64,000 bases of DNA from DASSJF01 sp035934535 (GTDB taxonomy: Bacteria; Sysuimicrobiota; Sysuimicrobiia; Sysuimicrobiales; Segetimicrobiaceae), in contig DASYXS010000167.1 of assembly GCA_035934535.1 (NCBI GenBank), forward strand, positions 21,991-85,990, read 5' to 3'. The notes beneath the pieces were generated by a model. That model saw nothing but the letters and a program-made list of their open reading frames with translations, made no database searches and was not told the DNA's origin. This document shows positions 46,143 to 55,158 of this stretch, piece by piece; position 1 is the first letter of the stretch; each line of letters begins with the position of its first letter. The translations under genes were made by a program, and so were the position numbers.

Positions 46143-46884
46143 CGAAGCGCCGTCCGGCGGCGCGGCGTCCAACGGGCCGGTGCTCGCGGTGCGCGGCCTC
46201 ACGGCGGGATACGGCGGGCCGCCGATCATCGAGAACGTCGAGTTCAAAGCGGAACCCGGGAAGATCACCGCGGTGGTCGGCCCGAACGGCGCCGGCAAGT
46301 CCACCCTGCTGAAGGCCGTCGCCGGCGTGGTGCGCCCGACCGGCGGCCACGTGTATCTCAGAGGCGCCGACGTGACCGGCCAGCCGCCCGAGCGCCTGGT
46401 TCGAAAGGGCATCGCCTACGTTCCGCAGGTGGCCAACGTGTTCCCGGGGCTCACCGTGCTCGAGAACTTGGAAATGGGCGGGTACGTGCGCACCTCCGGG
46501 CTGCGGGAGCGGGTGGAGCAACTGCTGGTCTTGTTCCCGGATTTGAAGACGGCGCTGCGGCGTCCGGCGCGGACGTTGAGCGGCGGTCAGCGCAGCATGC
46601 TGGCGATGGCGAGGGGCCTGATGGTCGATCCCGCGGTGCTCATGCTGGACGAGCCCAGCGCCGGGCTCGCGCCGATTTTCCAGTCCGCGGTCTGGGAACA
46701 GATCCAGAGGGTCCGCGACACCGGGGTGGCGGTGGCCGTGGTGGAGCAGAACACGCGGCGGACGCTGGTGCACGCGGACTGGGCCTACGTGATGGTGCTG
46801 GGCAAGAACCGGCTCGAAGGGCCGGGTCGGGACTTACTCAATGACGAGGAGGTGGTCAATCTCTACATCGGCCGGTTGTCGTGA
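46135..46884 (+). CDS. livF: ABC importer ATPase (LivF)
   Basis: 249 aa. Walker A VVGPNGAGKSTLLKAV, signature LSGGQRSMLAMAR, Walker B VLMLDEPSAGLAPI, H-loop VVEQNTRRTL. GTG 46135 overlaps livG by 8 nt, with GAGGTG upstream. Confidence 0.93.
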   Translation: MRSEAPSGGAASNGPVLAVRGLTAGYGGPPIIENVEFKAEPGKITAVVGPNGAGKSTLLKAVAGVVRPTGGHVYLRGADVTGQPPERLVRKGIAYVPQVANVFPGLTVLENLEMGGYVRTSGLRERVEQLLVLFPDLKTALRRPARTLSGGQRSMLAMARGLMVDPAVLMLDEPSAGLAPIFQSAVWEQIQRVRDTGVAVAVVEQNTRRTLVHADWAYVMVLGKNRLEGPGRDLLNDEEVVNLYIGRLS

Positions 46885-46971
46885 GGCGGACGTCCGGGCG
46901 CGACGGAGGCTGGGGGACGCACGGTTCGAGTCTCGAGACGGCAAGGCAGCAGCCAGAAAAGGGGGTTCCGT

Positions 46972-48222
46972 ATGATGAGGCAGCGCGGGGCTCACGCGGC
47001 GACGGTGATCTGCGTCGCCGTGATCGCCGGCCTCCTGGTCTACGTGCCGGGAGCGTCGGCGGCGTTTTCAGGTTCTGCGGTTCACTTCGGACTGCTGGGG
47101 CCGTTTACCGGGCCGCGCTCCGATCTCGGGGCGGCCATCGTCCAGGGTTCGAAGGCGGCGCAGCTGGCGATCAACGGCGCGGGCGGAATCCTCGGCCGGC
47201 AGTTGGTGCTGGATTCGGCCGATACGATCGGCGACGCCGCGGACGCCGTGCCGGCGATCAATAAATTGATCGGTGCCGATCACGTCGTCACCATCATCGG
47301 TCCCGAGACGGCCGAGTACTTCGCGGTCCGTCCGGTTTTCACGCGGTTCAAGATCCCGGACCAGATGCAGGGCGGCGACGTGACGCTCGACCACGAGACG
47401 AACGCCTACTTCTGGCGGGACAGCCCGTCCGACTCGGTGCTGAGCGTGGCGATGGCGCTGTACGCCTACCAGAAGGGCTATCGGCGGGCGGCCGTCATGA
47501 TGTACACCGAGGAGTCGGCCCAGACGCTGAAACCCCCGCTTGTCAAGACCTTCCAGAAGCTCGGCGGCAAGATTGTCGCCGACGTCAACGTCCAGGGCGG
47601 CCAGACGTCCTACCGCTCCGAGGTGTTGAAGCTCATCAACGCCAAGCCGGACGTGATCTTCACGCAGACCGACCCGGCGACGGCGGCCGTGCTGTTCGCC
47701 AACTTCAAGCAGCTGAACAACCTGCGCATCCCGTTCGTCGGCACCGATCTGACGGGCGGAGACGACTACCTCAAGGCCGTGACGTACCAGGCGGCGCACG
47801 ACCACCTCATCTCGGTGTACGGGACCTCGGTCGAAGGCAAGGGCAACGACGCCTTCGTGGCGGCCTACCATAAGCTCTATCCGGGCAAGGAGCCGCTGGC
47901 CAACGCCAACTACGCGTATGACTCCGTCATCAGCACCGCGCTGGCCATCGACAAGGCGGGTTCTACCGAGGGGCCGAAGATCAACGCGGCGATGACGCAG
48001 GTGACCAATCCGCCGGGCACCCCATGCTACGAATACGCGGGGTGTCGTGCGCTGCTCAAGGCCGGCAAGAAGATCAATTACGAGGGCGCGAGCGGCACAC
48101 TCGACTACAATACGTACCATAATGTCTTCGGGCCCTACGGCGCGTTCCAGGTCGACCTGAAAGGCAAAGAGAATCAGATTGCGACCATGACGGAGCCGCA
48201 GCTGGCGAAGGCCGCCCCGTGA
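46972..48222 (+). CDS. livK: LIV-type ABC substrate-binding protein
   Basis: 416 aa, SBP type I (peripla_BP_6). Signal peptide with cleavage near ASAAF. Core VHFGLLGPFTGPRSDLGAA, INGAGGILGRQLVLDSAD, KLIGADHVVTIIGPETAEY. No reliable ligand prediction. ATG 46972 (GTATGATGAGGC); 87 nt after livF. It completes a five-part importer. Confidence 0.92.
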   Translation: MMRQRGAHAATVICVAVIAGLLVYVPGASAAFSGSAVHFGLLGPFTGPRSDLGAAIVQGSKAAQLAINGAGGILGRQLVLDSADTIGDAADAVPAINKLIGADHVVTIIGPETAEYFAVRPVFTRFKIPDQMQGGDVTLDHETNAYFWRDSPSDSVLSVAMALYAYQKGYRRAAVMMYTEESAQTLKPPLVKTFQKLGGKIVADVNVQGGQTSYRSEVLKLINAKPDVIFTQTDPATAAVLFANFKQLNNLRIPFVGTDLTGGDDYLKAVTYQAAHDHLISVYGTSVEGKGNDAFVAAYHKLYPGKEPLANANYAYDSVISTALAIDKAGSTEGPKINAAMTQVTNPPGTPCYEYAGCRALLKAGKKINYEGASGTLDYNTYHNVFGPYGAFQVDLKGKENQIATMTEPQLAKAAP

Positions 48223-48252
48223 GGCCGGACTTGGCCGACCCCGCGTAGACTC

Positions 48253-48286
48253 GCGACCCGGGCTGCCGTGAGGCCGCCCGGGTCGC
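48253..48286 (+). terminator. GC hairpin after the importer operon
   Basis: 11-bp perfect stem GCGACCCGGGC / GCCCGGGTCGC, 12-nt loop, 30 nt beyond the stop; no U-run. Confidence 0.6.
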
Positions 48287-48334
48287 CGCGTTCGCGGCAG
48301 GGCGGCACGTCGTTGAGGGGAGGAACGGCCCGAC

Positions 48335-49273
48335 ATGGGATTGATGGTGGACGTCCACATCCAGGCCGGCGTACCCGGGGAGCAGCTCGACCCGTTCGCG
48401 CACTCGCGGCTCCGCAAGGTCCTCGAGACGCGCGCCTTCAACTTCGACGGCTCCCGCCCTCGGGAGCGGGCCCTCGGCCCCGACCCGATCGCCGCCCTCG
48501 ACGAAGCGGGCATCGACGTCATCTGCCTCATCGCCGGAGACTACAACCGCGCGCTGCCCGGCGCCGTCGAATCGCAGGCAGTTCCCAACGACCACGTGGC
48601 GGGCATCGTCGCACGGTACCCCGGCCGGATCGCCGGCACCTGCAGCGTCGACCCGATCACGGACCCCCCGGCCGCGGTCCGGGAGATCGAGCGGTGCGCT
48701 GCCAAGCACGGGTTCCGGGCGGTGCGATTGTACCCGGCGGTCCAGCAGTGGGATCCCCGCGACGAGCGGCTCTACCCGATCTACCGGCGCTGCATCGAGC
48801 TCGACATGCTCGTCCAGATGCACATGGGGTGGACGCCCGTGGTGACGGCCCACATGGAGTACCAGCGGCCCTGGCTGCTCGACGAGGTCGGGCGAATCTT
48901 TCCGGAGCTGAAACTGATGATCAGCCATCTTGCCTATCCGTATGTGGACGAATGTACGTGCGTGATCGCACGCCACGAAAACTTCTACGCCGACATCTCC
49001 TTCTGGGCGCCGTTCCACCCGTCGAAGATTCTGCGGATGCTGGTGGACTTTGGCGCGCTCTGTTCGTTCGATCGGCTGCTGTACGGGTCGAGCAATCCGT
49101 TCTTCCGGACCTACCCGAAGGTGATCCGGTCGCTGAACGGCATCGCGGACCGCTACGGGCTGCCGCCGATTCCGGAGGCCGACCTGCGCAAGATCATGGG
49201 CGAGAACGCCTGCCGGCTCTGGAAGATCGATCCGGCGCGAATGGGCCGGGCGTCGCAGAACCGGCAAGGATGA
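48335..49273 (+). CDS. Amidohydrolase-fold protein with degenerate metal site
   Basis: 312 aa, Amidohydro_2/ACMSD-like TIM barrel. The usual HxH at strand 1 reads VHIQAG (second His is Gln), the strand-5/6 histidines are MHMG and SHLAYPY, and the last motif reads GSSNPFF where members have GTDxPF (Asp lost). Some ligands are absent, so it may be an altered decarboxylase or a non-catalytic protein. ATG 48335 has GAGGGGAGGAACGG upstream. It follows the importer after a terminator-like hairpin. Confidence 0.78.
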   Translation: MGLMVDVHIQAGVPGEQLDPFAHSRLRKVLETRAFNFDGSRPRERALGPDPIAALDEAGIDVICLIAGDYNRALPGAVESQAVPNDHVAGIVARYPGRIAGTCSVDPITDPPAAVREIERCAAKHGFRAVRLYPAVQQWDPRDERLYPIYRRCIELDMLVQMHMGWTPVVTAHMEYQRPWLLDEVGRIFPELKLMISHLAYPYVDECTCVIARHENFYADISFWAPFHPSKILRMLVDFGALCSFDRLLYGSSNPFFRTYPKVIRSLNGIADRYGLPPIPEADLRKIMGENACRLWKIDPARMGRASQNRQG

Positions 49274-49292
49274 CTGCCCGCGGACGTCCGGC

Positions 49293-49321
49293 TTGACGTC
49301 ATTCGATGCGCGTGCTACTTA
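49293..49321 (+). promoter_or_regulatory. Possible promoter before the rhodanese gene
   Basis: TTGACG (49293-49298), 17 nt, TACTTA (49316-49321). Weak -10; would give a 5' leader of about 245 nt containing the hairpin at 49498. Confidence 0.4.
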
Positions 49322-49497
49322 CTAGATTGACCATGACGCGGATGCGTTCGGCGTATGTCCCTCGTCGATGTATCTGTCCTGAGCGGAGGCCGGAATAGCC
49401 TTCGCCGAGACCGACATTCCCCTGTCTGTCCATCGTTCGGCGGTTTCCAAGGTGCCCTGACGTTCCGGTCTCCGCGTTTCTCGTGTGAGGGGACGAG

Positions 49498-49531
49498 CCG
49501 CCCGTCCGGCGCCGCGCGCCGGGACGGGCGG
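49498..49531 (+). terminator. GC hairpin in the leader of the rhodanese gene
   Basis: 14-15 bp stem with a single bulge (CCGCCCGTCCGGCG / CGCCGGGACGGGCGG), 5-nt loop. No U-run; 40 nt before the start codon. Confidence 0.5.
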
Positions 49532-49571
49532 CCGGTGCTCGCCTTCATCCAGGAAAGGGAGGAATCGACCG

Positions 49572-50429
49572 ATGCCACAGGGCTACGCGCACGACGTGTT
49601 GGTGGAGACCGACTGGCTCGCCGAGCACCTCAACGATCCGGCGGTGCGGGTCGCGGAGATTTCCGAAGACACGACGCTCTACGGCCAGGGGCACATCCCC
49701 GGGGCCGTACACTTCAACTGGCAGACGCAGCTGCAAGATTCCGTCCGGCGCGACTGGATCGACCAGGAGCAGATCGAGGCGCTGCTCGGCGCGCACGGCG
49801 TCGGCAACGACACCACGCTCGTTCTGTACGGGGACAAGAACAACTGGTTCGCCACGTACACCTTCTGGCTGTTCAAGATGTACGGCGCGGACGCGATCCG
49901 CGTGCTGAACGGCGGCCGCGCGAAGTGGATCGCGGAGGGCCGGCCCGTCGTGACCGATGTCCCGGCGTACGCCAGTGCGCGCTATCAGGCCAAGCCCGCC
50001 GATCCGGGGATCCGCGCGTTCCGCGACCAGGTGCAGGCCGCGCTCGGCAAGGCGGCGCTCGTGGACGTGCGGTCGCCGCAGGAATACAGCGGTGAGCTGA
50101 TCGCGATGCCGGCGTACCCGCAGGAGGGCGCGCAGCGGGGCGGCCACATCCCGGGGGCGCAGAACATCCCGTGGGGCCAGAACATGCGGGATGACGGGAC
50201 GTTTAAATCGCCGGAGGAGTTGAAGACGCTGTACGAGGGCAAGGGGATCACCCCCGACAAGAACGTGATCGCCTACTGCCGGATCGGCGAGCGTTCCTCG
50301 CTGACCTGGTTCACGCTGAAATATCTGCTCGGCTACCCGAACGTCAAGAACTACGACGGCTCGTGGACCGAATGGGGCAGCCTCGTCGGGGTGCCGATCG
50401 ACAAGCCGGCGCTGCAGGCCAAGCGGTAA
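49572..50429 (+). CDS. Thiosulfate/3-mercaptopyruvate sulfurtransferase
   Basis: 285 aa, two rhodanese domains. The N-terminal domain begins LVETDWLAEHLNDPAVRV; the C-terminal domain has VDVRSPQEYSGE and the active-site loop AYCRIGERSSLTW with the catalytic cysteine. It transfers sulfur to cyanide or thiols. ATG 49572 with AAAGGGAGG upstream. Probably a monocistronic unit bounded by two hairpins. Confidence 0.92.
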   Translation: MPQGYAHDVLVETDWLAEHLNDPAVRVAEISEDTTLYGQGHIPGAVHFNWQTQLQDSVRRDWIDQEQIEALLGAHGVGNDTTLVLYGDKNNWFATYTFWLFKMYGADAIRVLNGGRAKWIAEGRPVVTDVPAYASARYQAKPADPGIRAFRDQVQAALGKAALVDVRSPQEYSGELIAMPAYPQEGAQRGGHIPGAQNIPWGQNMRDDGTFKSPEELKTLYEGKGITPDKNVIAYCRIGERSSLTWFTLKYLLGYPNVKNYDGSWTEWGSLVGVPIDKPALQAKR

Positions 50430-50450
50430 TCGGTTCGGACGCGGTGGACG

Positions 50451-50480
50451 GCGCGGGAGCGGCGCAGGCCGTTCCCGCGC
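50451..50480 (+). terminator. GC hairpin after the rhodanese gene
   Basis: 12-bp stem GCGCGGGAGCGG / CCGTTCCCGCGC with one G-U pair and a 6-nt loop, 21 nt after the stop; no U-run. Confidence 0.6.
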
Positions 50481-50506
50481 GCCGCTTCCCGCCGCGCGGC
50501 CGTCGT

Positions 50507-50536
50507 TTGACGCTCTCGAATGAGGCCTGCTAGAAT
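50507..50536 (+). promoter_or_regulatory. Promoter of proS giving a leaderless mRNA
   Basis: -35 TTGACG (50507-50512), 18 nt, -10 TAGAAT (50531-50536). Start predicted 50542-50545, coinciding with ATG 50544. Confidence 0.75.
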
Positions 50537-50543
50537 CGCCGTG

Positions 50544-52004
50544 ATGTCGCGGTCAGCGGCTCGTCCCGAAGACGAGCGCGAGTTCGTCAAGGAAATTCCC
50601 TCGAAGGCCGAGCAGTTTTCCGACTGGTACACCGCGGTCGTGCTCAAGGCCGAGCTCGCCGACTATTACCCGGTGCGCGGCTGCATCGTCGTCCGCCCCT
50701 ACGGCTACACGATCTGGGAACTGATACAGCAGGGCCTCGACCGCCGGTTCAAGGCAACCGGCCACACGAACGCCTACTTCCCGCTGTTCATCCCGCGGAG
50801 CTTCCTCGAGCGTGAGGCGAAGCACGTCGAGGGCTTCGCGCCGGAGGTCGCCTGGGTCACTCACGGCGGCGGCGAGGAACTGAGCGAGCCGCTTGCCGTC
50901 CGCCCGACCTCGGAGACCGCCATCGGACACATGTACGCGCGCTGGATCCGGTCGTACCGCGACCTGCCCGTTCTCATCAACCAGTGGTGCAACGTGGTGC
51001 GGTGGGAGAAGGCGACGCGGCCGTTTTTGCGCACGATGGAGTTCCTGTGGCAGGAGGGCCACACCGCCCACCGGAGCGCGGAAGAGGCGGAGGCGGAAGC
51101 CCGCCAGATGCTCGAGGTGTACCGCGACTTCGCCGAGACCGACGCCGCGATCCCGGTGCTGTCCGGCCGCAAGCCGGAGAGCGAGAAGTTTCCCGGCGCC
51201 GAGCGGTCGTACACGATCGAGGCGCTCATGCCGGACGGCCAGGCGCTGCAGTCCGGGACCTCGCACAACCTCGGTCAGAACTTCGCCCGGGCCTTCGACA
51301 TCAAGTTTCTGGACAGCGACAACGTCGAGAAGCACGCCTACACGACGTCGTGGGGCGTGAGCTGGCGGATCCTGGGCGGGATGATCATGGTGCACGGCGA
51401 CGACCGCGGCCTCGTGCTGCCGCCCGCGCTCGCCCCGTTTCAGGTGGTCGTCGTGCCGATCATGAGCGGGCCGAAGCGCGACGACGTGCTTGCCGCGGCG
51501 CGGGACCTCACCCGCCGCCTCGGTACCGTGGCGCGCGTCAGGCTCGACGACCGGACCGAGGTGACGCCGGGCTGGAAGTACAACGATTGGGAGATGCGCG
51601 GCGTCCCGCTGCGGCTCGAGATCGGGCCGCGGGATCTGGCGCAGCAGCAGGTGGTGCTCGTCCCGCGGGCCGGCGCGGCCAAGCAGCCCGTCCCGATCAG
51701 CGGGCTCGAGCAGTCGCTGCCGGCCGCGCTCGACGCGGTGCGCCGCGCCCTGTTCGATCAGGCCAAGCGGTACCTCGACGCGCACATCGTCGTCGCCGCC
51801 TCCCTCGCGGAGCTCGTGGAGGCGGTCGCGGCCCGCCGCGGCTTCGTTCGCGCGGTGTGGTGCGGGGCCGAGGCGTGCGAGCAGTCGATCCGCAAGGCGA
51901 GCGGTGCGTCTCCCCGCGTCGTCTCCGACGAGCCCGCGGATGGGCCGTGTCTCATCTGCGGGAAGCCGGCGCGGGAAGTCGTCTACTTCGCCCGCGCGTA
52001 CTGA
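50544..52004 (+). CDS. proS: Prolyl-tRNA synthetase, type 3 (archaeal/eukaryotic-like)
   Basis: Charges tRNA-Pro. 486 aa without the editing (INS) insert of bacterial ProRS. Class II motifs: EQFSDWYTAVVLKAELADYY, VRPTSETAIGHMY (motif 2 region), WEKATRPFLRTMEFLWQEGH and the YTIEALMPDGQALQSGTSH block. The C-terminus has the zinc-like cysteines of this type (CGAEACEQS, CLICGK) ending VVYFARAY. The ATG at 50544 lies at the predicted transcription start. Confidence 0.95.
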   Translation: MSRSAARPEDEREFVKEIPSKAEQFSDWYTAVVLKAELADYYPVRGCIVVRPYGYTIWELIQQGLDRRFKATGHTNAYFPLFIPRSFLEREAKHVEGFAPEVAWVTHGGGEELSEPLAVRPTSETAIGHMYARWIRSYRDLPVLINQWCNVVRWEKATRPFLRTMEFLWQEGHTAHRSAEEAEAEARQMLEVYRDFAETDAAIPVLSGRKPESEKFPGAERSYTIEALMPDGQALQSGTSHNLGQNFARAFDIKFLDSDNVEKHAYTTSWGVSWRILGGMIMVHGDDRGLVLPPALAPFQVVVVPIMSGPKRDDVLAAARDLTRRLGTVARVRLDDRTEVTPGWKYNDWEMRGVPLRLEIGPRDLAQQQVVLVPRAGAAKQPVPISGLEQSLPAALDAVRRALFDQAKRYLDAHIVVAASLAELVEAVAARRGFVRAVWCGAEACEQSIRKASGASPRVVSDEPADGPCLICGKPAREVVYFARAY

Positions 52005-52005
52005 A

Positions 52006-52716
52006 ATGGTTCATCCGCCCGCGCGCCGGCTTGCCCTGATTCCGATCGCGGCGGCGTGTGCCGCCGCGGCCATCGGCGCGGCCGTGCTGTGGATCCGGCC
52101 TCCGCACACGATCTCACGAAACACCGGCCCGGCGACCGTCATCGGCGAACCGGGCAGCCCCGTGCCACCGGGCCTCGCTGCCGGCGGGTCCGGCGCGGCG
52201 GGCGTGGTGAAGCCGGCGCCCGCGCCCGCCTTCTCGCTGATCGTCCTCTCGCCGGGTGCGCCGCCGTCCTCCTCCACGGCGCAGCCGGGAGGCGCCGCGC
52301 CGTTCGTCGCCCCTGCGGTCGGCGGCCGGCTGTCGCTGTCCGCGCTCCGGGGGCATCCCGTCGTCGTCAATTTTTGGGGGTCGTGGTGTGGACCGTGCCG
52401 CGAGGAGATACCGCTCCTCGTGAAGGCCGCGCATGCGTACGCGGCGCGCGGTGTGGTCGTCGTCGGCTTCGACGTCGACGACACGCCCGCCGAGGCGCGC
52501 CGATTCTTGGAGCAGTACCACGTCGATTATCCAATCGTGACCGTGCCGGACGAGCGGCTGCCGCGCGCCTACGGCGTGATCGGGCTGCCGACGACGGTGT
52601 TCGTCGATGCCTCCGGGATGATCCGCGCCCGGCAGCTCGGCGGTTTCGTCGGCGCGGACGGCGAACGCACGCTTACGCAGCGCCTCGCCGCGCTGCTCGG
52701 AGAGAAGGGCCGTTAG
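52006..52716 (+). CDS. Membrane-anchored TlpA-like thioredoxin
   Basis: 236 aa. Residues 8-30 form a signal anchor; residues 33-105 a Pro/Ala/Ser-rich linker; then a thioredoxin fold with VVVNFWGSWCGPCREEI (Cys128/Cys131) and GLPTTVFVDASG. It would reduce disulfides outside the membrane, for instance for cytochrome c maturation (a c-type cytochrome follows). ATG 2 nt after the proS stop. Confidence 0.9.
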   Translation: MVHPPARRLALIPIAAACAAAAIGAAVLWIRPPHTISRNTGPATVIGEPGSPVPPGLAAGGSGAAGVVKPAPAPAFSLIVLSPGAPPSSSTAQPGGAAPFVAPAVGGRLSLSALRGHPVVVNFWGSWCGPCREEIPLLVKAAHAYAARGVVVVGFDVDDTPAEARRFLEQYHVDYPIVTVPDERLPRAYGVIGLPTTVFVDASGMIRARQLGGFVGADGERTLTQRLAALLGEKGR

Positions 52717-52828
52717 CGCGGGCCCGGCGTCTTAGCGCAGGGAAGTTCCGAGCCGCCGTCTAACAGCGTATCCTGGTAGTCCGCGCACGGCATCCGTGTG
52801 CCAATCCTCTCGGCATGATCGGGGGTGA

Positions 52829-53383
52829 ATGATGTCTTCGCGCACGCTGGCGGGGGCGCTGCTTCTCTTGTCCGCCGGCCTGACCGGATGCACCGGGCGG
52901 CAGATCCAGTCGATGCGCGAACACCCGGCCGAGACGCCGTCGGGACCCACGGCGGCCGTGTCGGCCAAGCCCTGGACGGGTCCGGCCGTCGTGGCGAACA
53001 GCGCTTACCCCAAAGACATCAACGCGGCACGGCCGGAACCGCCGGCCCAGTTCGCGTCCATGAAGAACCCCTTGCCGCCGAGCCCGGACAACCTCGCCAA
53101 GGGCAAGGAGCTGTTCAACGCCAACTGCGCGCCGTGCCACGGGACCGCCGGCGCCGGAAACGGGCCCGCCGCGGCCTCGCTCAACCCGAAGCCGGCCGAT
53201 TTCCAGACGCCGATTCACGCCAAACTCCCCGACGGCTACTGGTTCTGGCGGTTGTCCGTCGGCGGCACGGTGGCGCCGTTCACGGACGTCGGCTCCGCGA
53301 TGCCGCCTTGGGAGGGCGCGCTCAACGAGCAGCAGCGCTGGCTGGTCATTCTCTACGAGCACACTTTCTCAGAACACAAGTGA
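52829..53383 (+). CDS. Lipoprotein c-type cytochrome (monohaem)
   Basis: 184 aa. Lipobox LTGC puts the lipidated Cys at 21. The haem site is CAPCH (100-104) in GKELFNANCAPCHG; the probable axial Met is in SAMPPW. The part before the domain is Pro/Ala-rich. Resembles subunits of alternative complex III or oxidases but has no partner here. ATG 52829, with GGGGGTGA upstream. Next gene overlaps by 4 nt (GTGA). Confidence 0.9.
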   Translation: MMSSRTLAGALLLLSAGLTGCTGRQIQSMREHPAETPSGPTAAVSAKPWTGPAVVANSAYPKDINAARPEPPAQFASMKNPLPPSPDNLAKGKELFNANCAPCHGTAGAGNGPAAASLNPKPADFQTPIHAKLPDGYWFWRLSVGGTVAPFTDVGSAMPPWEGALNEQQRWLVILYEHTFSEHK

Positions 53384-53886
53384 CGCCCGCTGACCGCGCA
53401 CCGGCGACCGAGCCGGGCAGGCCGGATGCGGTCGTGCGCGTCCGCGCCGCGCTAGCCGTCGCTGGCGTGGAGGTCAAGATAGTCGAGTTCGCCGAGAGCA
53501 CGCGCACCGCGCAGGACGCCGCGCGCGCTCTGGGGACGTCGCGCGGACAGATCGTCAAGTCGCTCGTGTTTGTGGCCGACGGCCGGCCGGTGCTGGTGCT
53601 CGCGTCCGGCGCGAACCGCGTGGACACGGGGAAGGTCGCGCGGCTCGCCGGCGCCGCGCGCGTGGAGAAGGCCACCGCGGACGCAACCCGCGAGGCGACG
53701 GGCTTCAGCATCGGCGGCGTGCCGCCCGTCGGGCACTGCTCGGCGCTGCCGGTGTATGTGGACCAGGCCCTGCTCACCTACGATCTCGTCTACGCGGCCG
53801 CGGGCACCCCGCACGCGGTCTTCCCCATCGAGCCGTCGGCGCTGGTCCGGGTGACCTCCGGAACGGTCGGCGACATCGCCGAGTAG
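53380..53886 (+). CDS. YbaK/EbsC-family aminoacyl-tRNA deacylase
   Basis: 168 aa trans-editing fold. AQDAARALGTSRGQIVKSLV, LASGANRVDTGKVARLAGA and GFSIGGVPPVGH are family signatures, with the catalytic Lys in QIVKSL. It probably hydrolyses mischarged tRNA (Cys-tRNA-Pro or similar), which is fitting near the INS-less prolyl-tRNA synthetase. GTG 53380. Confidence 0.9.
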   Translation: MTPADRAPATEPGRPDAVVRVRAALAVAGVEVKIVEFAESTRTAQDAARALGTSRGQIVKSLVFVADGRPVLVLASGANRVDTGKVARLAGAARVEKATADATREATGFSIGGVPPVGHCSALPVYVDQALLTYDLVYAAAGTPHAVFPIEPSALVRVTSGTVGDIAE

Positions 53887-53900
53887 CCGCTGAACGCCGG

Positions 53901-55136
53901 TTACCCGGCCGTGGTCCCCCCGTCTCGCGCGGGACCGCCGGCCGCTTCGCAGCCTCCTGCGGCGGCCGCCGCGCGCGAGGAGTGTTCGGCGCGCCGCAGC
54001 GCCGCCGCGGGCACGAAGCCCGCGAGCGCGATCGCGAGGCCGAGGAGCCAGACCAGCGTGAAGCTCCGCGTCGCGTCGAGCACGTAGCCGAAGAGCACGC
54101 CGGAGATCGTCGAGGCGACCTGGCCGACGGCGAGGTTGAGCGACACGGCCACCCCGGCCCGGTCGATGCCGAACAATTCCGTCGTGAGCGTCGTCAGGAC
54201 CGGCAGCGTCAGCGCGAGGCCGGTGCCGGCCAGCACCGTGCTGACGGCGACGCCGGCGGCGCTGCGGACGCCCGCGAGCAGCGCGAACGACGCGACCAGC
54301 ACGCCGAATCCCGCGAGGATCACCGGCGTCCGCGCCCCGATGCGATCGGAGAGATTGCCCGCGACCGGCGACGCCGCGAGCAGCGCCACGTTGACGACCG
54401 CGACCATGCCGCCCGCGGCCGTGCGGCTGAACCCAAACGCGTTCGCGAGGTAGGTCGGCAGCCACGCCGTGATCCCGTACGCGCTGAACAGTGCCAGGAA
54501 CACCGAGCCCGAGAGCGCGAGGAAGGCGGGCTGCCCGGCGATGCCGCCGATCTGACGATGCGCCGGCTCTCCGGCGCTGCGCGGCGGAGCGCCGGCCGGC
54601 AGGCACACGGCGCCTCCGGCCAGGACGGCGGCCGTCGCGGCCGCGAGGGCGAGGAACGCCGCGGGCATCCCGGTCCATCCGCTCATCAAGGGCATGAGGA
54701 AGAGGCCCGCCACCATCCCCGCGCCGGCGCCCGACTGTAAAATCCCCATCGCGGCGCCGCGGTTCCGCGCGACACCGAGCATCAGCTTGACCGTCGACGA
54801 GTAGAGGGCCGCTCCGCTGAGTCCCATCAAGAACCGCAGCGCGAGCGCGGGCACGTAGCGACCGGTGAGCGCGAAGAGGGCGGAGGTCACGGTCATGCAG
54901 GCGAGGCCGGCGATCGTGACCCGCCGCGCGGGCATGTTGTCCGCGGCGAGACCCGCGGGTATCTGGGCGAGCACGTACCCAAGGAGGTACGCGGACAGCA
55001 GGCCGCCGACGCCGGCGTAGTCGACGCGGTAGACGGCGCGCAGGTCGTTGAAGAACGGGACGACGTCGATCCGCTGCGCGTTGGCGATGAAAAAAACGCC
55101 CCACGCTGCCACGGCCGTCCAGAGCGGCGCGCCCAT
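53901..55136 (-). CDS. MFS transporter
   Basis: 411 aa with 12 membrane helices; the loop 2-3 motif A reads GLAADNMPARRV and loop 8-9 GNLSDRIGARTPV. Similar to NarK/GlpT-like or hexuronate-type families; substrate unknown. Pro/Ala-rich C-terminal tail. ATG 55134-55136, preceded in frame by GTG. Confidence 0.88.
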   Translation of the reverse strand: MGAPLWTAVAAWGVFFIANAQRIDVVPFFNDLRAVYRVDYAGVGGLLSAYLLGYVLAQIPAGLAADNMPARRVTIAGLACMTVTSALFALTGRYVPALALRFLMGLSGAALYSSTVKLMLGVARNRGAAMGILQSGAGAGMVAGLFLMPLMSGWTGMPAAFLALAAATAAVLAGGAVCLPAGAPPRSAGEPAHRQIGGIAGQPAFLALSGSVFLALFSAYGITAWLPTYLANAFGFSRTAAGGMVAVVNVALLAASPVAGNLSDRIGARTPVILAGFGVLVASFALLAGVRSAAGVAVSTVLAGTGLALTLPVLTTLTTELFGIDRAGVAVSLNLAVGQVASTISGVLFGYVLDATRSFTLVWLLGLAIALAGFVPAAALRRAEHSSRAAAAAGGCEAAGGPARDGGTTAG

Positions 55137-55158
55137 CACGCCGCCTTCGGGCCTGGGC

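Noticed and set aside
46884..46971. GGTTCGAGTCT stretch resembling a tRNA T-arm
   Set aside because: No matching acceptor or anticodon stems can be drawn around it.
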